A stretch of DNA of 64,000 nt from Odoribacter splanchnicus DSM 20712 (GTDB lineage Bacteria; Bacteroidota; Bacteroidia; Bacteroidales; Marinifilaceae), in the NCBI RefSeq assembly GCF_000190535.1, contig NC_015160.1:3100001-3164000 (forward strand), read 5' to 3'. A model generated the notes under the pieces. It ran no database searches and was not told the origin of the DNA. It was given only the letters and a program-made list of their open reading frames with translations. Each line of letters opens with the position of its first letter. The first letter of the stretch is position 1. The position numbers and the translations under genes were made by a program. Of this stretch, positions 50,338 through 60,179 are shown one piece after another.

Positions 50338-51786
50338 TTATATTGCTTCTACTATTCGTTTACGGAAAATCCATAAACCCAGAAAGCACAAAAAACCATT
50401 CACCAATAAAATTTCAAAACCGAAACAATAGCCCCAAAACCATTGTTCTGAAAAATGATCGAGGACATAAGAAATCAGGGGTGACAGCAAACATATCCAA
50501 GGCAGAAATTTTCCTTTTACCTGATATTCGGTCATCAGCCCAAAAGTAAACAACCCTAAAATCGGCCCATACGTATAACCGACAGCTTTCAATACCGCAT
50601 TGACGACACTGGTATTATTCAATTCCCGAAAAAGAATTACTACGATACACATCAATAGTGAAAAAGCCAGATGTACTCCTATTCTCCGGCGTTTTTGCAA
50701 AGGATCCTTTGGATCGATCTTCAAAAAATCGATACTGAAGGAAGTGGTTAAAGAGGTCAGGGAAGAATCTACAGAAGAGTAAGCAGCTGCCGTTATGCCC
50801 AGCAAGAAAAATAAACCGGTGGTTACTCCGAAATAGTTCATCGATAAAAAAGCAAAAACATCGTCCGATTTTCCGGGAAGTTCTACGATTTTCATCTCCG
50901 CATATATATATAATAAAGCTCCCAACGCGAGAAATAAAACATTCGTAAGTAAAAACAGAAAAGAAAAAGAATACATATTGATCCGGCAGTCTCTCAGTGA
51001 ACGACAGGTCAAGCTCTTTTGCATCATATTTTGGTCCAATCCATTAATAGCAACCGTAATCGCTATTCCGGCCAGAAACTGTTTCAGGCTATTGTGGGAA
51101 GAACGCCAGTCCCAATCAAAGATACGGGCATAAGAACTCTCCCGAATAGAACCGGCCATCGTACTAAAATTCAGATCCAGCTCCTGACAAATGACGGCAA
51201 TAGTCAAAACCACCGAAATCAGCATAAAAACCGTTTGTAAGGTATCCGTCCAAACAATCGTTTTTATACCACCCCGAAAAGTGTATATCCACACTAATCC
51301 TAAGGTAATAAATACCGTCAAAGCAAATGGAATTCCCAGACTGTCGAATAAAGCCAATTGCAATACTCCAACCACTAAGAACAAACGAAACGAAGCGCCG
51401 ACCAACTGAGATAAAATAAAGAAAAACGATCCGGTCAAACGGGCTTTTTCACCGAAACGGATACCCAGCCAGGAATAAATGGACACCAAATTCAACTTGT
51501 AAAATAAAGGTAATAAAACCAAGGCAATCACCACATATCCGATGCAATTTCCCATTACGACGGGCAAATAAGTCCAATTGCTATTCCCGACTTCACCCGG
51601 TATGGAGATAAACGTTACTCCTGAAAGGGAGGTCCCGATCATCCCAAAAGCCACCAAATACCAGGGGGAAGTCCGATTAGCCGTAAAAAAAGTCTCATTA
51701 TCCGATTTCCGGGAAGTAAAATAACTGATCAAAATCAGTATCCCGAAATAAGCAAGCAAAATAAATAGCACTAAACCCGACGACAT
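50338..51786 (-). CDS. Sodium:solute symporter (SSS family)
   Basis: A 482-residue inner-membrane protein with about 13 hydrophobic segments. It has SSS features: an N-terminal GMIGTSLSGVTFISIPGEV motif and the mid-protein AAYSSVDSSLTSLTTSF sodium-site region. It would import an unidentified solute with sodium. Transport substrate cannot be read from the sequence. It is divergent from the beta-propeller gene that follows. Confidence 0.88.
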   Translation of the reverse strand: MSSGLVLFILLAYFGILILISYFTSRKSDNETFFTANRTSPWYLVAFGMIGTSLSGVTFISIPGEVGNSNWTYLPVVMGNCIGYVVIALVLLPLFYKLNLVSIYSWLGIRFGEKARLTGSFFFILSQLVGASFRLFLVVGVLQLALFDSLGIPFALTVFITLGLVWIYTFRGGIKTIVWTDTLQTVFMLISVVLTIAVICQELDLNFSTMAGSIRESSYARIFDWDWRSSHNSLKQFLAGIAITVAINGLDQNMMQKSLTCRSLRDCRINMYSFSFLFLLTNVLFLALGALLYIYAEMKIVELPGKSDDVFAFLSMNYFGVTTGLFFLLGITAAAYSSVDSSLTSLTTSFSIDFLKIDPKDPLQKRRRIGVHLAFSLLMCIVVILFRELNNTSVVNAVLKAVGYTYGPILGLFTFGLMTEYQVKGKFLPWICLLSPLISYVLDHFSEQWFWGYCFGFEILLVNGFLCFLGLWIFRKRIVEAI

Positions 51787-51832
51787 ATCCTTGTTTTAAG
51801 CCCATTACCGTACGAAAGTAATTATTTTTTTA

Positions 51833-51840
51833 TACATTTG
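51833..51840 (+). promoter_or_regulatory. -7 box of the beta-propeller gene
   Basis: TACATTTG is an exact TAnnTTTG match, 25 bases before ATG 51866. Confidence 0.45.
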
Positions 51841-51865
51841 CTAAAGAACCCTAATTCCCTTTCCG

Positions 51866-53038
51866 ATGCGGCTACTTTTTTTCTGTCTATTCGCTTGTTT
51901 CCTATTCAATTGCGGGCACCCAACCGTCCCCCGAAATATAGATGTTACCCGTATTTCTAAAAGCGACTTGCAGAAAGTCCGGTCTTTCGATCCAACCCAA
52001 CTCATCGACAGTTGTACCTACATCCCTTTAGAAACCTCGGATCGGATTTTAATCGGCAGAGTAAAACAGCTGAAAATCACCGATAAATATATTTTCCTGG
52101 TAAATTCGGAAAACGATTCCCTCTATGTTTTCAACCGTCAGGGGAAATTTCTGAATACCATCGGTACCCGGGGCAGAGGCCCACGGGAATATCGTTCTAT
52201 TCAATCTTATTGTTTTCCGCCTCAGGCAGACACAGTGATTATTTTCGATTCGGATAAGCTCTTATTTTATACGCCCACAAACCGATTCATCCGGAGTGTC
52301 GATCTGGTACCCCAACTACATCGGGATACCGATATCATCCGTAGTATAAACTCGATCGATTTTGCCGAACCGGGGAAATTACTTTTCAAATACGACCTGA
52401 TGTATCGATGTAACGTATTTTATTCCACTTATAATTACAATACCGATGAACTCAAAGATATCGGATATGTCCCGCTCTCACTCGATTTAGGCAATACTCT
52501 TAACCGGGTAAACCTCGATTTTTTTGAAACGGCACCCTATAAACAAGAATTGAGTTGTGCCATACTCTATAACGATACGATCTTCCAATACCGGCAAGAT
52601 TCTTTATCTCCCCGTTTCATTATCAATGCATTAAAAGACAAAGTTATTCCGGACCGGATTCTCCGGCAACTGAACGGTTCGGATCCCATGAAAGCAGGCA
52701 GTCTTTTGGTCAGCTCCGGTATCTTTATCAAAAATATATACGAATCGGATTCTTATTTTTTCATTTTATACAATGGCTCCGAACCTCAGGAACTGATCTG
52801 GAATAAAACGACACACCAAGGTATACTCGTCGAACTAAACGATAACTTTCGCGGTCACACTTATGCTCCGATGGCTGTTTCCGCCTTAGCAGTATTGAAC
52901 GACGACGAAAAATACTATGATCCCAACAACGGAAATCGATATTTACCGGTCTCCCGACAAAAGCAAACCTTACAATTCCGACTGAAAGAAGAAGATAACC
53001 CTGTCATCGTCATTTATCACCTGAAACCACAATTCTAA
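51866..53038 (+). CDS. Six-bladed beta-propeller lipoprotein
   Basis: A 390-residue lipoprotein (lipobox LFNC, C16). The N-terminus after the signal (SKSDLQKVRSFDPTQLIDSC, YIPLETSDRILIGRVKQLKI) and repeats such as DKYIFLVNSENDSLYVFNRQ and GKFLNTIGTRGRGPREY match the PF17170-type 6-bladed beta-propeller proteins that are abundant in Bacteroides. Likely exported to the cell surface; ligand unknown. A degraded relative follows at 53128. Confidence 0.88.
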   Translation: MRLLFFCLFACFLFNCGHPTVPRNIDVTRISKSDLQKVRSFDPTQLIDSCTYIPLETSDRILIGRVKQLKITDKYIFLVNSENDSLYVFNRQGKFLNTIGTRGRGPREYRSIQSYCFPPQADTVIIFDSDKLLFYTPTNRFIRSVDLVPQLHRDTDIIRSINSIDFAEPGKLLFKYDLMYRCNVFYSTYNYNTDELKDIGYVPLSLDLGNTLNRVNLDFFETAPYKQELSCAILYNDTIFQYRQDSLSPRFIINALKDKVIPDRILRQLNGSDPMKAGSLLVSSGIFIKNIYESDSYFFILYNGSEPQELIWNKTTHQGILVELNDNFRGHTYAPMAVSALAVLNDDEKYYDPNNGNRYLPVSRQKQTLQFRLKEEDNPVIVIYHLKPQF

Positions 53039-53127
53039 CCTCATGCAAATCATTATCCTTCCGGCTTATTATCGTTGACCGTCTGTCATCCGGCTACTGT
53101 CCGGGATAAAGATCTCCTGTATACCGC

Positions 53128-53220
53128 GACCGGCAAGACTTACAGGAAATCAAACATTTCAAGCCGGAACAGCTTACCGGCAGCATTATCTGCATGACTT
53201 TAGAAACTTCTGTCATTTTA
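53128..53220 (+). pseudogene. Remnant of a second beta-propeller gene
   Basis: In this frame the 31 codons read DRQDLQEIKHFKPEQL, then TGSIICMTLETSVIL. This aligns with residues about 33-63 of the protein at 51866 (SDLQKVRSFDPTQL, then IDSCTYIPLETSDRIL). There is no start codon or continuing frame, so it looks like the decayed end of a tandem paralogue. Confidence 0.55.
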
Positions 53221-53239
53221 TGTTCCGCCACAACTTTAT

Positions 53240-53293
53240 CCTTTACTTTTTAGCTTTTACCTTTTAGCTTTTACCTTTTACTTTATATCTTTG
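53240..53293 (+). promoter_or_regulatory. leuS promoter with tandem repeat
   Basis: Two tandem units of the AGCTTTTACCTTTT type (53252-53279) lead into TATCTTTG (53286-53293), an exact -7 box, 37 bases before ATG 53330. The repeated block belongs to the AAAGGTAAAAGG intergenic family seen at 42051 and 47732. Confidence 0.5.
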
Positions 53294-53329
53294 TGCCTCA
53301 AAATGAAATCATAAACAATCTATATTATC

Positions 53330-56101
53330 ATGGAATACAACTTTAAGGAGGTAGAGAAAAAGTGGCAGAGCTACTGGAAAGAAAATCAGACTTACAAAGT
53401 CGACGTCGATCCGTCCAAACCGAAATTTTATGTACTGGATATGTTCCCTTATCCTTCCGGAGCCGGTTTGCACGTCGGCCACCCACTCGGCTACATCGCA
53501 TCCGACATTTATTCCAGATATAAACGTCTGAAAGGATTCAATGTGTTGCATCCGATGGGATTCGATGCATATGGTTTGCCAGCCGAACAATATGCCATCC
53601 AAACAGGACAACATCCGGCCATTACAACAGAGAAAAATATTGCCCGCTATCGGGAACAACTCGATAAAATCGGTTTTTCTTTCGACTGGGACCGGGAAGT
53701 GAGAACTTGCGATCCGAAATATTATAAATGGACACAATGGGCATTTATCCAAATGTTCAACCATTGGTTCAATAAAGATACTCAAAAAGCCGAACCGATC
53801 GCCAAACTGGTAGAAACCTTTGAAAAAGAAGGGAACGCAAATATCAATGCAGCCAACTCGGATACCCCGATCTTCACGGCCGAAGCCTGGAAAGCCATGG
53901 ATATCCGGGAACAACAGCGTGTATTGTTGAATTACCGGATCGCTTATCTGGCCGATACGATGGTGAACTGGTGTCCTCAGCTGGGAACTGTGTTAGCCAA
54001 TGATGAAGTCAAAGAAGGACTCTCGGTGAGAGGTGGTTTCCCGGTCGTACAAAAGAATATGCGACAGTGGTCTTTACGGGTTTCTGCCTACGCACAGCGT
54101 TTGCTGGACGGATTGAACCACCTGGAATGGTCCGATTCGCTGAAAGATATCCAACGCAACTGGATCGGACGTTCGCAGGGAGCCGATGTGATTTTCGATG
54201 TAAAAGACTCGGATATACAATTGAAGATCTTTACAACCCGTCCCGATACGATCTATGGGGTGAGCTTTATGGTACTGGCACCGGAAAGCGATTATGTCAG
54301 GCAACTGACCACCCCCGATCAGGAAAAAGCAGTAGCTGAATACCTTGACTATGTAGCTAAACGTACCGAACGCGAACGCCAAAGCGAGATCAAAACCGTG
54401 ACCGGCGTATTCACCGGTTCTTATGCGATGAATCCGTTTACCAACGAAGCGATTCCGGTATGGATCAGTGAGTATGTATTGGCAGGCTACGGAACGGGAG
54501 CTATCATGGCCGTACCGGCCCACGACAGCCGTGACTACGCTTTTGCACGTAAGTTCAATCTGCCGGTCATCCCGGTTATCGATAACGGCCAGCCTATCGA
54601 TCTCAGCAAGAGTTCGTATGATGCCAAAGAAGGGAAGATGATCAACAGTGGACTGATCGACGGCATGGAAGTAAAAGAAGCTATCGCTTTCATCGCCGAA
54701 GAAGTGGAGAAACGGGGGATCGGGAAGAGCAAGATCAATTACCGCCTACGGGATGCCATTTTCAGTCGTCAACGGTATTGGGGCGAACCGTTTCCTGTAT
54801 ACTACAAAGACAGTATGCCCTATATGATAGATGAGGCAGAATTACCTTTGGAATTACCTGAAATCGATAAATATCTGCCCACGGAAAACGGAGAACCTCC
54901 TCTCGGCCGGGCTAAAAACTGGACCACGAAAGAAGGATATCCGATCGAGTTGAATACCATGCCGGGATTTGCGGGATCATCGGCTTATTACCTCCGCTAT
55001 ATGGACCCGCACAACGATAAAGCATTGGTCAGCCATGAAGCAGATGCGTACTGGCGTAATGTCGATCTGTATCTGGGAGGAGCAGAACACGCAACAGGGC
55101 ACTTGATTTATTCCCGTTTCTGGAATATGTTTTTATATGACTTAGGAGTAGTTTGTGAACCGGAACCTTTCAAGAAACTGATCAATCAGGGAATGATACA
55201 AGGGCGTTCGAATTTCGTATACCGCATCGTAGGGACCAATACCTATGTATCTGCCGGTTTGAAAAGTCAATACGAAACAACCGAGATCCATGTAGATGTC
55301 AACATCGTCAAGAACGACATTTTGGACACAGAAGCCTTCAGAAAATGGATGCCTGATTATGCCGATGCCGAATTTATTCTCGAAGACGGTAAATACATCT
55401 GTGGCTGGGCCGTTGAAAAAATGTCGAAATCTATGTTCAACGTAGTCAATCCGGACGATATCATCGAACAATTCGGAGCCGATACTTTACGACTTTACGA
55501 AATGTTTCTGGGACCGCTTGAAGCACACAAACCCTGGGATACACAAGGCATCGACGGCGTATATAAATTCTTACGTAAATTCTGGCGTTTGTTCCTGAAC
55601 GGAGAAGAATTCTCTGTCAGTGACGAAGTACCGACCAAAGAAGAATTAAAAGTACTTCATAAAACCTTGAAAAAAATCGAATTCGATATCGAAAATTTTT
55701 CTTTCAATACTTCTATTCCGGCTTTTATGATTTGTACCAACGAATTGGCTGCACTGAAATGCAATAAACGGGCTATTCTCGAACCCCTGGTCGTTGCTAT
55801 AGCACCCTATGCTCCTCATATTGCTGAAGAATTGTGGCATTTGTTGGGACATGCCGAAAGCGTAACCGGAGCAACTTTCCCTCAATGGGAAGAAAAATAC
55901 CTGGTGGAAGATAGCTTTGAATATCCGGTTTCTTTCAACGGTAAAGTACGTTTCAAACTGAATATGCCGTTGACTGCAACCCAGGCAGAAATCGAAGCTG
56001 CAGTCAAAGCCTCCCCTGAGGCAGGCAAATGGCTTGAAGGAAAAGAAATCCGGAAAATGATTATTGTTCCGAAAAAAATCGTTAATGTCGTGATCGCATA
56101 A
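53330..56101 (+). CDS. leuS: Leucyl-tRNA synthetase
   Basis: A 923-residue class I synthetase that charges tRNA-Leu. The HIGH-type motif is HVGH (48-51), the KMSKS signature is at 697-701, the CP1 editing domain occupies about 220-420, and a LeuRS-specific C-terminal region is present. Size is normal. Followed by a double hairpin terminator at a convergent junction. Confidence 0.96.
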   Translation: MEYNFKEVEKKWQSYWKENQTYKVDVDPSKPKFYVLDMFPYPSGAGLHVGHPLGYIASDIYSRYKRLKGFNVLHPMGFDAYGLPAEQYAIQTGQHPAITTEKNIARYREQLDKIGFSFDWDREVRTCDPKYYKWTQWAFIQMFNHWFNKDTQKAEPIAKLVETFEKEGNANINAANSDTPIFTAEAWKAMDIREQQRVLLNYRIAYLADTMVNWCPQLGTVLANDEVKEGLSVRGGFPVVQKNMRQWSLRVSAYAQRLLDGLNHLEWSDSLKDIQRNWIGRSQGADVIFDVKDSDIQLKIFTTRPDTIYGVSFMVLAPESDYVRQLTTPDQEKAVAEYLDYVAKRTERERQSEIKTVTGVFTGSYAMNPFTNEAIPVWISEYVLAGYGTGAIMAVPAHDSRDYAFARKFNLPVIPVIDNGQPIDLSKSSYDAKEGKMINSGLIDGMEVKEAIAFIAEEVEKRGIGKSKINYRLRDAIFSRQRYWGEPFPVYYKDSMPYMIDEAELPLELPEIDKYLPTENGEPPLGRAKNWTTKEGYPIELNTMPGFAGSSAYYLRYMDPHNDKALVSHEADAYWRNVDLYLGGAEHATGHLIYSRFWNMFLYDLGVVCEPEPFKKLINQGMIQGRSNFVYRIVGTNTYVSAGLKSQYETTEIHVDVNIVKNDILDTEAFRKWMPDYADAEFILEDGKYICGWAVEKMSKSMFNVVNPDDIIEQFGADTLRLYEMFLGPLEAHKPWDTQGIDGVYKFLRKFWRLFLNGEEFSVSDEVPTKEELKVLHKTLKKIEFDIENFSFNTSIPAFMICTNELAALKCNKRAILEPLVVAIAPYAPHIAEELWHLLGHAESVTGATFPQWEEKYLVEDSFEYPVSFNGKVRFKLNMPLTATQAEIEAAVKASPEAGKWLEGKEIRKMIIVPKKIVNVVIA

Positions 56102-56123
56102 CCGGTGTAATTCTATATTATAT

Positions 56124-56188
56124 AAAGGGAACGGTGTCAATACTGTTCCCTTTTTCTTTCTATTCCGAAATCGGAATAGAAAGAAAAA
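56124..56188. terminator. Overlapping terminators between leuS and the DUF454 gene
   Basis: AAAGGGAAC (56124-56132) pairs with GTTCCCTTT (56145-56153). TTTTTCTTTCTATTCCGA (56151-56168) pairs with TCGGAATAGAAAGAAAAA (56171-56188), an 18-bp stem with a two-base gap. The two share TTT and are mutually exclusive at that point. Confidence 0.85.
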
Positions 56189-56224
56189 ATAAACTTATGG
56201 CCGGGCGGCGGCGACTGTACGATC

Positions 56225-56617
56225 CTACCGGGCCTCTTCAGATCCCGGATTTTGCCGCTTAGCAGTCGGGACGATCAATAATATACTTCCTGTACCGATA
56301 GCTCCCAATATCAACAAAAGAACACGTATTTTGAAATCTTCAAGGATAAGAAAAGCAGAAATACTGATCATGATCCACATACAGGCAATCGAAATGAATT
56401 TACCGGTTAAACTCATCCCTTGCCGGGATTCGTAACGGCGGATATATTTTCCAAGGGGGGAACGATGTAAACGATCATGCAATCGCTTCGAACTTTTATA
56501 AAATAACCAGGAACTCAATAAAATAAAAGGGGTAGTGGGTAATCCAGGCACGAATATTCCGATTATTCCCAAGATTACAGAAAGGACACCTATGGTAATG
56601 AACAAAAATTTTTTCAT
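56225..56617 (-). CDS. DUF454 (YbaN-like) membrane protein
   Basis: A 130-residue membrane protein with hydrophobic segments at about 4-45 and 72-110. The segment GVLSVILGIIGIFVPGLPTTPFILL and the following WLFYKSSKRLHDRLHRSPLG are typical of DUF454. Function unknown. It ends 12 bases after the next gene in the same leftward unit. Confidence 0.85.
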   Translation of the reverse strand: MKKFLFITIGVLSVILGIIGIFVPGLPTTPFILLSSWLFYKSSKRLHDRLHRSPLGKYIRRYESRQGMSLTGKFISIACMWIMISISAFLILEDFKIRVLLLILGAIGTGSILLIVPTAKRQNPGSEEAR

Positions 56618-56629
56618 CGAATTTTCCTG

Positions 56630-57607
56630 TTAAGAAGTAAATATTGCTTTTACACTTTCGGTATACTGCTGTAAGCGGGTAGACTTTTTAATCCGTTTCA
56701 ATAACTTCCGGTCAGTTTCAGGCAAAAAATATTCCCACAAGGTCTTCATCTTCACCAGCAATTGAGTTTCTCCTTGAAGTACCTGGGAATAGGCTGAAAA
56801 AAGCTCTTCATGGAAGGCAAAATATATTGACATACGTTGTTCGGGCAAAAAAGTTTCATTTCCTTTAAATTCCTTAGCCAACAAAGGCGAAGACAACAAT
56901 CCACGACCGATAAAAACGCCCTTCAGCAGAGGAAACCGAGTCAGAATTTGTCGGATATCCGACAAAGATTCAATATCACCATTGTAGTAAAGCGGATGCT
57001 GGCAAAGCTCATAGAAACCCTGAAATGCTTCTAAATCCGGATGGCCTTTATATTGTTGTTTGCCGGTTCGGGCATGAAGAGCGATGCGGCTAAGGCGAAG
57101 GGTATTCAACAATTCAACCAACACCATGCATTCGCTCGCATTTTCCCAACCCAACCGCATTTTCAACGAAAACTGAATTTCCGGATACTCTGCAATGGGA
57201 GCCAGTACCTCCGCTACCTGTGCGGGATAAAGTAACATTCCAGCCCCTTTGTGCTTACCGGCAATCATCGGGAAAGGACAACCCAGATTAATATCGATCT
57301 GCCTGTATCCCTTCTCTCCCACTGCATCGGTCAACAAACGAAATTCATCGGCACTACCGGGAAGAATCTGAGGAATCAAGTCAGCAACCGTATTCGTTTC
57401 AGGTTCTATATCCCGAAGATCACGCTTGCGAAGAGCCCCTTTTTCTACCCGGATAAAAGGGGTATAGTACACCTCCACCCCACCGAAATAGTGAGCGAAA
57501 GCATTTCTATAAATCCGGTCTGTATAACCCTGTAGAGGAGAAAAATGAATAGAATATCTATCGGAATCCATAAAATCAATTTCGTTTGCAACAAAGGTAA
57601 TATCCAA
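56630..57607 (-). CDS. dus: tRNA-dihydrouridine synthase
   Basis: A 325-residue flavoenzyme that reduces uridine in tRNA D-loops. The N-terminal FSPLQGYTDRIYRNAF, catalytic cysteine motif INLGCPFPMIAGKHKGAGML, lysine/arginine region FSLKMRLGW, IALHARTGKQQYKG, and YYNGDIESL are all in the Dus order. An internal start at 57571 (MDSDRYSIHF) is an alternative to the longest frame used here. It precedes the DUF454 gene by 12 bases, suggesting an operon. Confidence 0.92.
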   Translation of the reverse strand: MDITFVANEIDFMDSDRYSIHFSPLQGYTDRIYRNAFAHYFGGVEVYYTPFIRVEKGALRKRDLRDIEPETNTVADLIPQILPGSADEFRLLTDAVGEKGYRQIDINLGCPFPMIAGKHKGAGMLLYPAQVAEVLAPIAEYPEIQFSLKMRLGWENASECMVLVELLNTLRLSRIALHARTGKQQYKGHPDLEAFQGFYELCQHPLYYNGDIESLSDIRQILTRFPLLKGVFIGRGLLSSPLLAKEFKGNETFLPEQRMSIYFAFHEELFSAYSQVLQGETQLLVKMKTLWEYFLPETDRKLLKRIKKSTRLQQYTESVKAIFTS

Positions 57608-57672
57608 ACACCGAAAAAATAACAGTAAACCACTAAAAGTCCTGTTTTATTTATAGAAATGATTTAAACCTC

Positions 57673-58171
57673 TTATTTTCGTGAAATTTTCTTTAGCAGC
57701 AGGATAGCGAAAGCCAGATAATTCCAAGATGTCCGGCTGGAAACAGTAGTGTCAAACCGGTTTAGAACCGTTCTGAAGCTATCCACCCAGGCGTCGGTCC
57801 GCTCTATGTAATACCTTTCGGCATACAGTTCGTCGTCCACCAGAATATCATCGGCGTTGTCCCTTCGTTTATTGGCACGGATGTTCGTGATGACTTCCTT
57901 CTTTCTCAATACGTTGCGCAGGACATGTCCAATTCAGTACGGTAGTTGTCAAGTAGCTGAATCCATACGGATTTCCATTTGCCGCCCTTGCTCCATTCCC
58001 TGTAATGATGGTAACAGTCCCGTATGTCAGTACCTTGACGCTAAACAAGGCCTCTACCGGAAAAAGCGACCATTGGCAGCCTGTCTTGAGTTTGTACAAA
58101 ATGGCGTTTGCCACCTCAATAAGGCAACTTTGAGTGACATAACCATGTTTTGCTGTGGAAAGCCAGAGCAA
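57673..58171 (-). pseudogene. Decayed IS5-type transposase
   Basis: Two minus-strand frames carry separate pieces of one transposase. The N-terminal piece (57869-58171) has SCLIEVANAILYKLKTGCQW, and then runs out of frame. The C-terminal piece (57673-57909) ends RTDAWVDSFRTVLNRF, then SWNYLAFAILLLKKISRK, typical of IS5/IS1182-like transposases. The central catalytic part is missing and the frames shift, so it is inactive. It marks the start of the accessory stretch. Confidence 0.8.
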
Positions 58172-58531
58172 TATTTGGTCACCTATAATATAAAGAACAT
58201 TTCTATTTGTATGCTGTATTTTAATATCTTAATGCATTTTTAAGAAACTAACATAAGTTCAAATCACTTCAATAAATGAACAATAGATAATCAATAAGTA
58301 AATGTTTGAAAAGTGTAAGGAAAAACTTTTCAAATTACTGGCATTCATCCATCTTTTGCAGAATCAGGCGGTGACGTTTGGAAAACGGAAAGAACAGGTT
58401 GTCTGTATGAATTTTAAAATTTTAATGTTAAAAAATAATTTGAATATGGGATATTGCATGTATTATACATATATTTGTAGGCATATAAAATATGATATAT
58501 ACATGTATATTACAAAATAATTAAAAATTGT
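58172..58531. other. Non-coding A+T-rich gap before the MarR gene
   Basis: No convincing gene is present; a 72-codon frame at 58302 has no recognisable features. TATATTTG (58470-58477) is a -7 box candidate for the MarR gene, 54 bases before its start. TTTG at 58439-58442 is 27 bases upstream, farther than usual. Confidence 0.45.
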
Positions 58532-58951
58532 ATGCAAAATCAAATTGATACTTTAAGGCAATTAAACTACGAATTGATTAAAAACCTGGGGTTGTTCAGG
58601 CAGCGGGCAGGGCTTTCCTTCGGACAACGTCACACACTATACCATATCAATGCCCATCAAGGACTGTCTATTCAGGAACTGGCAGAGCTTTTACAGGTGG
58701 ATCACTCCACGATGAGCCGGAATGTCAAAAAGCTGATGCAGGCGGATTTGGTGGAAACATTTCAGGACGATGCCGACAAAAGGCGTAAGATGATTGCCTT
58801 GTCTGCAGTAGGCCGGCAAGTGTTGGACGAAGCGACGGAATCCATCAACCTCACCATTTCCAATGCTCTGCAATCACTTGATGAAGATGAAATAGAGAAT
58901 GTCATTACAAATCTCAGAAAATACAGCAAAGCCCTGGAAGGGGTTCGTTGA
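58532..58951 (+). CDS. MarR-family transcriptional regulator
   Basis: A 139-residue winged-helix regulator. The DNA-binding region is about 47-96 (LSIQELAELLQVDHSTMSRN and the wing ETFQDDADKRRKMIALS), flanked by dimerisation helices. It lies 30 bases before the ornithine cyclodeaminase-family gene and is followed by a SusC/SusD pair, so it may regulate this locus in response to a small molecule. Confidence 0.88.
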   Translation: MQNQIDTLRQLNYELIKNLGLFRQRAGLSFGQRHTLYHINAHQGLSIQELAELLQVDHSTMSRNVKKLMQADLVETFQDDADKRRKMIALSAVGRQVLDEATESINLTISNALQSLDEDEIENVITNLRKYSKALEGVR

Positions 58952-58981
58952 CAATGTTTTAAATTCGAAAACAGACAAAAT

Positions 58982-59965
58982 ATGGAAAAAGGAACATTGG
59001 TGCTGACACGGAGTGATATTCAGAATGCCCTTTCTTTGGCAGAATACTTACCTGTCATTGAAGAGGCACATGCGTTGCATGCACAAGGGAAGGTGTATGC
59101 GCCGGATTTACTACATGCGGATGTCAGGAACGGGGAATTTCATTTGAAGACAGGCGGGATATGTTATGGGGATGAAGAATATTATGGAGTAAAAATAAAC
59201 GGAGGCTTTCCGGGAAATATGGAAAATTACGGTTTACCTAGCATTCTGGGGATTATCTATATATGCGATGCCCGGAACGGAAGTCCTATAGCCATCATGG
59301 ATTCTGTAACTATCAGCAAATGGCGGACCGGGGCGGCGACAGCCGTGGCAGCCAAATACCTTGCTCCTGAAGGGAGGGTTCAATTAGGCGTATTCGGTTA
59401 TGGCACACAAGCGGAAATCCAGGCGAAGTCCTTGTCATTGGTGAGACCCATTGAGATAATCCGGGTAAGCGGAAGAAATGTGAGAAAAGCGGAATCGTTT
59501 TCAGTCAGGCTGCAAAAAGAACTCGGCATACCGGTAATCTGCTGTTCCGGGGAAGAGGCTGCCCGGTGCAGCAACCTTATCGTAACAGCCACTCCGGCAC
59601 ACAAGTATTATATCCGCAAAGAATGGATACAGCCGGGATGTTTCATTGCCGCAATCGGAGCGGACAGTCCCGGCAAGCAGGAACTGGATCCGCGCTTGGT
59701 CGCTTCTTCCGTCGTTGTCACCGACATTAGGGTGCAGGCATGCCGGGTGGGGGAATCACAACACGCCATATCCCAGGGGCTGATGGGTAAGGAGTCCATC
59801 TATGCAGAATTGGGGGAAATCGTCACAGGCCGGAAAATATGCCCCGCCTCTCCCGAATCAATCATTATCTATGATTCTACAGGCACAGCACTCCAGGACA
59901 TCAGCGTCGGAGTGGCAATCGTTAAAAAATTGAAGTCAAAGCACTGTAACAGAATCTGTTTTTAG
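58982..59965 (+). CDS. Ornithine cyclodeaminase / mu-crystallin family enzyme
   Basis: A 327-residue NAD(P)-dependent enzyme. It has the substrate/NAD fold of the family: GVKINGGFPGN, LGIIYICDARNGSPIAIMDS, ISKWRTGAATAVAAKYLAP, the dinucleotide loop GVFGYGTQAEIQAKSL, and VTATPAHKYYIRKEWIQPG. Members act as ornithine cyclodeaminases, alanine dehydrogenases or imino-acid reductases, so the substrate is open. Neighbouring MarR and SusC/SusD genes suggest a role in processing an imported amino-acid-like nutrient; this is inference. Confidence 0.85.
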   Translation: MEKGTLVLTRSDIQNALSLAEYLPVIEEAHALHAQGKVYAPDLLHADVRNGEFHLKTGGICYGDEEYYGVKINGGFPGNMENYGLPSILGIIYICDARNGSPIAIMDSVTISKWRTGAATAVAAKYLAPEGRVQLGVFGYGTQAEIQAKSLSLVRPIEIIRVSGRNVRKAESFSVRLQKELGIPVICCSGEEAARCSNLIVTATPAHKYYIRKEWIQPGCFIAAIGADSPGKQELDPRLVASSVVVTDIRVQACRVGESQHAISQGLMGKESIYAELGEIVTGRKICPASPESIIIYDSTGTALQDISVGVAIVKKLKSKHCNRICF

Positions 59966-60179
59966 AAAAAAAACGCTCGTTTTTTCTGGACAATAATTCC
60001 AATTTTCCGTGTCCTGAACAACACTTTTTCCGATACTTTTCTGTTTCTGTTATCTATTAATTTTTAATTGTTTATATGATTTGTGATTTTTAGGTTTCAA
60101 CAATTGATTCCGTTCGTTTTCAAGGTCTGCCGTATCCAGAAAAAACGAACGTTTTAAATTGTCGTTAAACCTTAAACTC
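59966..60179 (+). promoter_or_regulatory. Leader region of the SusC/SusD operon
   Basis: AAAAAAAACG and CGTTTTTT around 59967-59985 resemble a terminator after the cyclodeaminase gene. Further on, GTTCGTTTT (60112-60120) and AAAACGAAC (60142-60150) form a 9-bp inverted repeat with a 21-base loop, 29 bases before the SusC start. It may be an attenuator or regulator site. No exact -7 box was identified. Confidence 0.5.

Noticed and set aside
58302..58520. 72-codon frame before the MarR gene
   Set aside because: No recognisable features, very A+T-rich 3' half, and overlaps the likely promoter region.
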